NCBI GenBank assembly: GCA_030640215.1
Contig: DAOWJU010000251.1
Coordinates: 1 to 12,386 of the forward strand
DNA from: Desulfuromonadales bacterium
GTDB taxonomy: Bacteria > Desulfobacterota > Desulfuromonadia > Desulfuromonadales > BM103
Length of the DNA stretch: 12,386 nucleotides
Reading direction: 5' to 3'
In this document: positions 5,999 through 12,386 of the stretch, piece after piece
Position numbering within the stretch: position 1 is the first letter of the stretch
Layout of the letters: each line of letters begins with the position of its first letter
Notes under the pieces: model-generated
Told to the model about the DNA's origin: nothing
Seen by the model: the letters and a program-made list of their open reading frames with translations, nothing else
Database searches by the model: none
Program-made: the position numbers and the translations under genes

Positions 5999-7558
5999 TT
6001 ATTCCCACTCAATCGTCGCCGGAGGTTTACTCGAAATATCATAAGCGACCCGGTTAACTCCACGCACCTCATTGATAATACGATTGCTGATGCGTGCCAG
6101 ATCCGCATATGGCATCGGGTACCATCCGGCAGTCATGAAATCCTTGGTCTCTACGGCACGCAAGGCAATGACATACTCATAAGTGCGCCCATCACCCATA
6201 ACACCAACACTCTTGACTGGCAGGAAGACCGCAAAAGCCTGGCTGATCTTGTCGTAGTTACCACTCTGATAGAGTTCTTCGATGTAGATAGCATCAGCCT
6301 GGCGCAGAATATCGCAATACTCTTTTTTGACCTCACCGAGAATACGCACACCGAGACCAGGACCCGGGAAGGGATGACGCCAGACCATGCGGTGGGCCAG
6401 GCCGAGTTCCTCGCCAATGGCGCGCACCTCATCTTTAAAGAGTTCACGCAAAGGTTCGAGTAATTTAAGTGTCATGTAATCAGGCAGACCACCGACGTTG
6501 TGATGACTTTTGATATTCTGTGCTTTGCCGGTTTTGCCGCCAGCCGATTCGATGACATCGGGATAGATAGTGCCCTGGGCAAGCCACTTGGCATTGGCCA
6601 GTTTTTTTGATTCTTCCTCAAAAATATCAACAAACAGGTTGCCGATAATCTTGCGTTTCTTTTCTGGATCAGTTTCCCCGGCAAGCTTACCGAGAAAACG
6701 ATCTTCAGCATCAACGCGGATCACCTTGACACCAAAATTTTCAGCAAAGGAAGCCATGACCTGGTCACCTTCACCAAGGCGCAACAGGCCGTTGTCGACA
6801 AAAACGCAGGTCAGTTGATCGCCAATGGCACGATGGATCAATGCCGCTGCAACAGAAGAATCGACACCGCCGGAAAGACCGAGGATTACTTCTTCTTCGC
6901 CAACTTGCTCACGAATCCTCGTGATAGCGTCCTCGATGATCTGCCCAGGTGTCCATTTGCCGGTACAGCCACAGATCTTACGTACGAAGGTATCAATCAG
7001 CAATTCACCGCGCGGCGTATGATTGACTTCGGGATGGAACTGAACTCCGTAAAGGTTGCGTTCTACATTCTGAATGCCACAGACCGGTGCATTTTCGGTA
7101 ACAGCAATTTCTTCAAAACCTTGCGGCTGAATTTCAACATGATCACCATGGCTCATCCAGACCGGGCTATGACCATCGATAAAGAAACCGTCGAAGAGTG
7201 GACCGGGCGTTCCCTTGGCCAGCAAATCGGCATGACCGTACTCACGCTTGCCAGCGGGCACGACCTTGCCACCGAAATGGTGACACATCAATTGCATGCC
7301 GTAACAGATACCAAGTACCGGCACACCGAGTTCAAAGAGCTCTTCCTCAATCGCCGGAGCACCCTCATCGTAAACCGACTTCGGTCCACCAGAGAGGATA
7401 ATGCCCGTGGCATTAAACGCCTTGATCTCATCCAGGCTCATATCGAAAGGATGCAGTTCACAATAGACATGCGTCTCACGTACACGCCGGGCTATTAGCT
7501 GGGTGTATTGAGAGCCGAAATCGAGGATCAGGATTTTTTCAGAATGGATGTCAGTCAT
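5999..7558 (-). CDS. guaA: GMP synthase (glutamine-hydrolysing)
   Basis: The 519-aa protein converts XMP, ATP and glutamine to GMP, the last step of guanine nucleotide synthesis, in the cytoplasm. The N-terminal class I glutamine amidotransferase domain shows the nucleophile C85 in GICYGMQL and H175/E177 in [11 protein letters not shown]. The ATP pyrophosphatase P-loop SGGVDSS is at 229-235. The C-terminal dimerisation domain ends in the family tail 'KPPATIEWE'. The length is typical of bacterial GuaA. The ATG at 7558 gives the expected N-terminus '[20 protein letters not shown]'. The purine-rich leader contains GAGG 12 bases before the start, which is rather far. It lies downstream of guaB in the same direction and is probably co-transcribed through the hairpin-rich 230-bp gap. 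Confidence 0.97.
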   Translation of the reverse strand: MTDIHSEKILILDFGSQYTQLIARRVRETHVYCELHPFDMSLDEIKAFNATGIILSGGPKSVYDEGAPAIEEELFELGVPVLGICYGMQLMCHHFGGKVVPAGKREYGHADLLAKGTPGPLFDGFFIDGHSPVWMSHGDHVEIQPQGFEEIAVTENAPVCGIQNVERNLYGVQFHPEVNHTPRGELLIDTFVRKICGCTGKWTPGQIIEDAITRIREQVGEEEVILGLSGGVDSSVAAALIHRAIGDQLTCVFVDNGLLRLGEGDQVMASFAENFGVKVIRVDAEDRFLGKLAGETDPEKKRKIIGNLFVDIFEEESKKLANAKWLAQGTIYPDVIESAGGKTGKAQNIKSHHNVGGLPDYMTLKLLEPLRELFKDEVRAIGEELGLAHRMVWRHPFPGPGLGVRILGEVKKEYCDILRQADAIYIEELYQSGNYDKISQAFAVFLPVKSVGVMGDGRTYEYVIALRAVETKDFMTAGWYPMPYADLARISNRIINEVRGVNRVAYDISSKPPATIEWE

Positions 7559-7561
7559 GGG

Positions 7562-7606
7562 GTCTACTTTCCTCTTTTTACTTTTCCCTTTTAACTTTTC
7601 ACTTAT
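7562..7606 (-). other. Purine-rich, repeat-like leader of guaA
   Basis: On the minus strand the 45 bases before guaA are almost only A and G, with repeats of AAAAGT spaced about 10 bases. A similar A-rich stretch precedes asd (12173-12206). It may help ribosome loading, or be a low-complexity repeat. Confidence 0.4.
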
Positions 7607-7642
7607 TTAGTGGCCATCGGGAAACTCCGGGTGGCTCGGGTG

Positions 7643-7787
7643 TAGTTTTCGATTTGGAAACGAGCAATTTTTCGCAAGGTCAAGGAAATCAAGCATTTGA
7701 GCGGAGGCGTAGTACTTTACGCCGCACAATCAAATATGCAGATTGACGCAGAGATTGCGGAAAAGGGCCGTTTCCAGACGAAAACTA
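7643..7787. repeat. Long imperfect palindrome (about 145 bp) in the guaB-guaA gap
   Basis: Nested arms pair across the whole element: TAGTTTTCG (7643-7651) with CGAAAACTA (7779-7787), TGGAAACG (7655-7662) with CGTTTCCA (7769-7776), TTTTTCGCAA (7668-7677) with TTGCGGAAAA (7755-7764, one G-T pair), and the apical stem GGCGTA (7706-7711) with TACGCC (7718-7723). Read on the minus strand it begins one base after the guaB stop. As RNA it would fold into one long rod. A MITE- or REP-like mobile repeat, or a structured intergenic RNA element in the guaBA message, are both possible. It has no coding potential that I recognise. Confidence 0.75.
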
Positions 7788-7788
7788 T

Positions 7789-9294
<1,506 letters not shown>

Positions 9295-9304
9295 TTAACC
9301 GCTA

Positions 9305-9333
9305 TATTTAGTTCAGGGCATCGAGCTAGTCAA
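9305..9333 (-). promoter_or_regulatory. Candidate guaBA promoter
   Basis: On the minus strand TTGACT (9333-9328) and the AT-rich TAAATA (9310-9305) are 17 bp apart, about 50 bp before the guaB ATG. The -35 box is strong (five of six) and the -10 box modest. No purine riboswitch or clear PurR-type palindrome is visible in the short leader. Confidence 0.45.
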
Positions 9334-9370
9334 GGAGAATTAGATGTGAGCTAAAGAATATATTTACAGG

Positions 9371-10105
9371 TCAGAACCAAACCTCTTGCAGGCACAGACC
9401 ATGGGCTGGTGCCGTTGGTCCACAGACCAGACCTTCTTCACCCAGCAAGAGTTTAGAGATATCATTTTCTGGCCGCTTGCCCTGCCCGACTTCAACCAAG
9501 GTGCCAACCATCATCCGAACCATGTTCCGCAAGAACCCCGAGCCTTTGACATCAATGTAAACAAGCTCATGATCAGCAACAATATCGACCTTAAAAATGT
9601 CACGGATACTGGTTTTTGCAACACACCCGGAGGACCGAAAAACGTGAAAATCGTGTTTACCGACCATAAATTCTGCAGCAGTGCGCATCAAGCCCAGATC
9701 CAAACCGCCACGCAAGTGCCAGGCTGTTCGATCATTAAGGGGTGAGCGCATATCACCACGGTAAATCGTGTAGCGATACCATTTCCCTTTGGCTGAATAT
9801 CGGGCATGAAAGTTTGCTGGCATTTCACAAACTTCTCGTATCACCACATCTCTGGGCAGGAAACGATTGGCCCCTTCACGAAAAGCTGATAGGGGGATGT
9901 TGCTTTCTGTTCGGAAATGGGCAGGCATGCTGCGAGCATGAACTCCCGCATCAGTCCGTCCGGAGGAGTGGATACGAACATCCTGCTTGAGAATCTGGGT
10001 CAACGCTGATTCAACAACATCCTGAACAGCTAGCCCGTTGGTCTGGGATTGCCAACCGGCATAGGCGGTCCCTTCATATTCAACATTCAAAAGAATTGTG
10101 CGCAT
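9371..10105 (-). CDS. truA: tRNA pseudouridine(38-40) synthase
   Basis: The 244-aa protein makes pseudouridine at positions 38-40 of the tRNA anticodon stem. It has the TruA start 'MRTILLNVEYEGTAYAGWQ', the catalytic motif SSGRTDAGVHA with D52, 'FHARYSAKGKWYRYTIY', and the C-terminal 'GSGFLRNMVRMMVGTLVEVG'. The ATG at 10105 is preferred: it gives the family N-terminus and has AGG nine bases upstream. A TTG at 10114 in the same frame, overlapping the upstream TGA, has no room for a ribosome binding site. Only five bases separate the start from the stop of the EcfT-like gene, so the two are probably translated from one message. Confidence 0.95.
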   Translation of the reverse strand: MRTILLNVEYEGTAYAGWQSQTNGLAVQDVVESALTQILKQDVRIHSSGRTDAGVHARSMPAHFRTESNIPLSAFREGANRFLPRDVVIREVCEMPANFHARYSAKGKWYRYTIYRGDMRSPLNDRTAWHLRGGLDLGLMRTAAEFMVGKHDFHVFRSSGCVAKTSIRDIFKVDIVADHELVYIDVKGSGFLRNMVRMMVGTLVEVGQGKRPENDISKLLLGEEGLVCGPTAPAHGLCLQEVWF

Positions 10106-10110
10106 GCCAT

Positions 10111-10896
10111 TCAACCTGCCAACCAGTAACAGGTGATCACCAAGGCAACCACAAGAGAAAAAAGCTGATCAAGGAGAGCCAAAGGTAAGAGTGGTGTTAA
10201 TGCTGCGGGTAGATGACAGGTGTCTTCATTGGCGGCAATACGATGAGCAACCGTGTCTCCCCGGTCAACCAGACGCGCAAGCAGGTCCCGCAGCTTCTGT
10301 GCCCATACAGACCACCGTCTCACCTTGGTTGCTTGCATGGAATCTGCAGAACAAGCACTCTCAGGCTTGCTTGTTCTACGAATCTCCGTCTGCACAACCG
10401 GGATAAAATCCATGGTGAGCAAAAGCAGCTTCTGCCACTCCTCTGTGCGACAGCCCATCCATTGTAATGGTTGCACAAACCAGCCAAAAGTTCCCGCCAG
10501 GCTTTTTGTCGATGTGGTTATAGCCAGAAGTGCAGAGACGATAATAGCCAGGAGCATTTGCACAGAGACGAAAACCCCCATTAACAAACCGTCGAGAGAG
10601 AGCCAGCTAAGCCCCCACAACGTACGCCCGGGAGAAAAGAATAGATGCATCAACAGGGTGAAGAGCAAGAGCCAGCGCAGCAGCCAACAGAGGCGCCAGA
10701 TCGAACTTGTCAGAGCAGGAACCAGCCAGAAGACAATCGAAGCAGAGACGATCAATGTGAAGAGTTGTGCCCAACCGGTCGCAGCAAAGGCAAGCACGAC
10801 CAGTAGCAAACAGGACAAGACCTTCACACGTGGGTCAAGCTTGTGCAAAAAAGATTCTCCGGAGAGATAAAGTCCCTGTTCGGTGGCTACATTCAA
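10111..10896 (-). CDS. EcfT-like (CbiQ family) transporter membrane protein
   Basis: The 261-aa hydrophobic protein begins with the EcfT signature 'GLYLSGESFLHKLDPRVKVL' and has about five membrane segments (roughly 27-50, 52-68, 72-90, 102-128 and 240-258). EcfT scaffolds join substrate-binding S components to EcfA ATPases in vitamin and metal uptake. Two cytoplasmic ARG motifs normally couple EcfT to the ATPases. Here the matching places read ACS (181-183) and AANE (221-224), so both look altered. No EcfA or S gene is in the window. The start is uncertain: TTG 10896 has AGGG eight bases upstream and gives a family-like N-terminus, while GTG 10917 abuts a hairpin and lacks a ribosome binding site. 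It lies directly before truA. Function as a working ECF subunit is unproven. Confidence 0.75.
   Translation of the reverse strand: MNVATEQGLYLSGESFLHKLDPRVKVLSCLLLVVLAFAATGWAQLFTLIVSASIVFWLVPALTSSIWRLCWLLRWLLLFTLLMHLFFSPGRTLWGLSWLSLDGLLMGVFVSVQMLLAIIVSALLAITTSTKSLAGTFGWFVQPLQWMGCRTEEWQKLLLLTMDFIPVVQTEIRRTSKPESACSADSMQATKVRRWSVWAQKLRDLLARLVDRGDTVAHRIAANEDTCHLPAALTPLLPLALLDQLFSLVVALVITCYWLAG
10348..10377. repeat. Perfect 10-10-10 inverted repeat inside the EcfT-like gene
   Basis: AGAACAAGCA (10348-10357) and TGCTTGTTCT (10368-10377) are exact reverse complements around a 10-bp spacer. The 30 bp equal ten codons, residues 174-183 (RTSKPESACS), which include the place of the first ARG motif. Confidence 0.75.
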
Positions 10897-10917
10897 TGGC
10901 AAGGCCCTAAAACACAC

Positions 10918-10937
10918 GGGAGGCCAAATGGCCCCCC
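10918..10937 (-). terminator. Possible weak terminator upstream of the EcfT-like gene
   Basis: On the minus strand GGGGGGCC (10937-10930) pairs with GGCCTCCC (10925-10918), with one mismatch and a 4-nt loop, followed by GTGTGTTTT. It lies after asd and before the EcfT-like start. The T run is poor, so attenuation rather than full termination is possible. Confidence 0.45.
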
Positions 10938-10973
10938 GAGATTCTACAACTAATTCAATACAATAAGAAAGCG

Positions 10974-11047
10974 GTCATTCCCGAGGTTGTAATCGGGAAT
11001 CCAGATTTTAAGACCATGGATCCCCGATAGAATCATTCGGGGATGAC
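10974..11047. repeat. REP-like double hairpin between asd and the EcfT-like gene
   Basis: Hairpin one pairs ATTCCCGA (10977-10984) with TCGGGAAT (10993-11000); hairpin two pairs ATCCCCGA (11020-11027) with TCGGGGAT (11037-11044). The outer ends GTCATTCCCGA and TCGGGGATGAC also pair with one mismatch, so the whole is a nested palindrome. The 'GTCATTCCCG...CGGGAATCC' style is a widespread dispersed intergenic repeat in Proteobacteria. It starts 20 bases past the asd stop and may protect or end the asd message. Confidence 0.75.
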
Positions 11048-11066
11048 AGACGTTTTTATAAACAGC

Positions 11067-12167
11067 TCACGACTGCTCTTTGAGAATACGGAGCATCCGC
11101 CGCAAGGGTTCTGCAGCGCCCCAAAGCAGCTGATCGCCACAAGTGAAAGCTGAAATATAGTGCGGGCCCATCTTCATTTTACGAACCCGACCAACCGGAA
11201 TAGCGAGAGTACCGGAAACCGCGGTGGGTGTCAGCTCTGCCAGAGAGCCAGCTTTGGTGTTAGGGACCAGCTTGACCCAATCGTTATCCTTGTCAATCAG
11301 AGCTTCGATCTCGGCAATCGGCAGATCTTTATTCAGACGGATTGTCAGCGCTTGGCTGTGGCAACGCATGGAACCAACACGAACACAAATACCATCGATG
11401 GGAATCGGTTCCGCATAGCCGAGAATTTTGTTGGTTTCTACATAGCCTTTCCACTCTTCACGGCTCTGGCCATCTTCAACTTCACGATCAATCCAGGGCA
11501 GCAAGCTGCCAGCAAGTGGGTAACCGAACTCTTTGGTCGGCAGAGTATCGCCACACAAAGTTTCAGTGACTTTGCGATCAATGTCGAGAATCGCTGACCC
11601 AGGGTTGCTCAAGAGATCAGCCACAGAACCTTCGAGAGTTCCCATCTGGCTGAGCAATTCACGCATATTCGGTGCACCGGCACCGGAGGCAGCCTGATAA
11701 GTCATCGACGAAACCCACTCCACGACACCGGCACGGAACAAACCGCCAATCGCCATCAGCATCAAACTGACAGTACAATTACCACCGATGAAATCCTTAA
11801 CACCATTGGCCAGGGCCTCATCAATAACGTTCCGGTTTACAGGATCGAGAATGATGACTGTATCAGAGTCCATACGCAGTGAGCTGGCGGCATCAATCCA
11901 ATAACCATTCCAGCCACTCTTGCGCAGTTCGGGGTGAACGGCCTTGGTATAATCACCACCCTGGCAGGTAATCACCACATCAAGCTTACTCAATTCGGCA
12001 ATATCATCAGCACTTTTAAGTATGCCAGCACCCATAGGTGCATCCTGCCCTGCTTGTGAGGTGGAGAAAAATACCGGTTCGATACCTTCAAGGTCGTTCT
12101 CTTCCTGCATGCGTTGCATGAGGACTGATCCGACCATGCCGCGCCATCCGACGATTCCGACTTTCAT
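11067..12167 (-). CDS. asd: Aspartate-semialdehyde dehydrogenase
   Basis: The 366-aa NADPH enzyme reduces aspartyl phosphate to aspartate semialdehyde, the branch point to lysine, diaminopimelate, threonine and methionine. It has the NADP loop GWRGMVG (7-13), the active cysteine C131 in [11 protein letters not shown], and the general base H270 in [13 protein letters not shown]. '[16 protein letters not shown]' (157-172) and the length place it in the proteobacterial (E. coli-like) Asd group. The ATG at 12167 has AAGGAA (12180-12175) seven bases upstream and gives the usual '[20 protein letters not shown]'. It is followed by the REP-like hairpins and a weak terminator, so it may be transcribed apart from the EcfT-like gene and truA. 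Confidence 0.97.
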   Translation of the reverse strand: MKVGIVGWRGMVGSVLMQRMQEENDLEGIEPVFFSTSQAGQDAPMGAGILKSADDIAELSKLDVVITCQGGDYTKAVHPELRKSGWNGYWIDAASSLRMDSDTVIILDPVNRNVIDEALANGVKDFIGGNCTVSLMLMAIGGLFRAGVVEWVSSMTYQAASGAGAPNMRELLSQMGTLEGSVADLLSNPGSAILDIDRKVTETLCGDTLPTKEFGYPLAGSLLPWIDREVEDGQSREEWKGYVETNKILGYAEPIPIDGICVRVGSMRCHSQALTIRLNKDLPIAEIEALIDKDNDWVKLVPNTKAGSLAELTPTAVSGTLAIPVGRVRKMKMGPHYISAFTCGDQLLWGAAEPLRRMLRILKEQS

Positions 12168-12230
12168 CTGCTTGTTCCTTTTTATGCTTTTACTTTTGAT
12201 TTTCGATTCTACACCCTAGGCCAAACTTGA

Positions 12231-12310
12231 ACCACAGAGGCACACAGTACACAGAGAAAGTCAAAAAGAGATTACCTGGTTTTACTCCGTGTTCTCTGAG
12301 GCTCTGTGGT
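12231..12310. repeat. Imperfect inverted repeat upstream of asd
   Basis: Arms ACCACAGAG (12231-12239) and CTCTGTGGT (12302-12310) match perfectly; further inside, CACAGAG-rich and CTCTGAGG/CTCCGTG-rich stretches pair imperfectly. This 'CACAGAGGCACACAG' type of sequence is a common dispersed intergenic repeat. It lies about 65 bp before the asd start. Confidence 0.6.
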
Positions 12311-12341
12311 GAAGCCTTTAGGGTTATAGATCAGTAATTTT

Positions 12342-12380
12342 CAAACCTCTTGTTTCAATCCGAACAGCCCTAGAGGTTTG
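12342..12380. repeat. Short inverted repeat at the right edge
   Basis: CAAACCTCT (12342-12350) and AGAGGTTTG (12372-12380) are perfect 9-bp arms with a 21-bp spacer. No T run follows on either strand within the window. It may belong to the upstream gene beyond the edge. No gene is seen in 12168-12386. Confidence 0.45.
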
Positions 12381-12386
12381 CGATAA

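Noticed and set aside
6815..7498. 227-aa open frame on the plus strand
   Set aside because: It is antisense to guaA, which has all its motifs; the translation shows no family features.
10253..10870. 205-aa open frame on the plus strand
   Set aside because: Antisense to the EcfT-like gene; Ser/Arg/Lys-rich translation typical of a shadow frame.
10974..11047. CRISPR array from regularly spaced hairpins
   Set aside because: Only two related hairpins in opposite nesting, no unique spacers and no cas genes.

Overview
The window looks like a chromosomal segment from a Gram-negative bacterium, most likely of the Desulfuromonas/Geobacter (deltaproteobacterial) type. This is an inference from the proteobacterial-type Asd, the close asd / EcfT-like / truA grouping and the many short palindromic intergenic repeats; no rRNA or marker gene settles it.

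Left part (1-2300, minus strand). The 5' two-thirds of a HelD-like superfamily 1 ATPase gene runs off the left edge. Upstream of it, behind a terminator, lies a toxin-first higBA toxin-antitoxin operon of the E. coli HigB/HigA type. The toxin is intact. The antitoxin reading frame is cut by one in-frame amber codon after codon 37, in otherwise well-conserved sequence. Two copies of the same 17-bp palindrome upstream of higB look like its operators.

Middle part (2300-5900, plus strand). Two tightly coupled genes encode an ATP-grasp ligase-like enzyme (433 aa) and a CocE/NonD (S15-type) serine hydrolase (672 aa). The stop and start codons abut and the second ribosome binding site lies inside the first gene. 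Repeat-like inverted repeats lie on both sides of the pair. Its substrate is unknown; a matched ligase and hydrolase acting on an amide or ester bond is the natural hypothesis, and this pair is the best candidate in the window for an undescribed pathway.

Right part (5900-12386, minus strand) is housekeeping. guaB (IMP dehydrogenase) is followed by guaA (GMP synthase), the two steps from IMP to GMP, ending in a strong terminator. The guaB-guaA gap holds a long imperfect palindrome (about 145 bp) that begins one base after the guaB stop. Further upstream are asd (aspartate-semialdehyde dehydrogenase), an EcfT-like membrane protein gene with altered coupling motifs, and truA (tRNA pseudouridine synthase). 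The gaps between genes carry REP-like hairpins and short tandem repeats.

No rRNA, tRNA, CRISPR array, transposase or integrase gene was seen.
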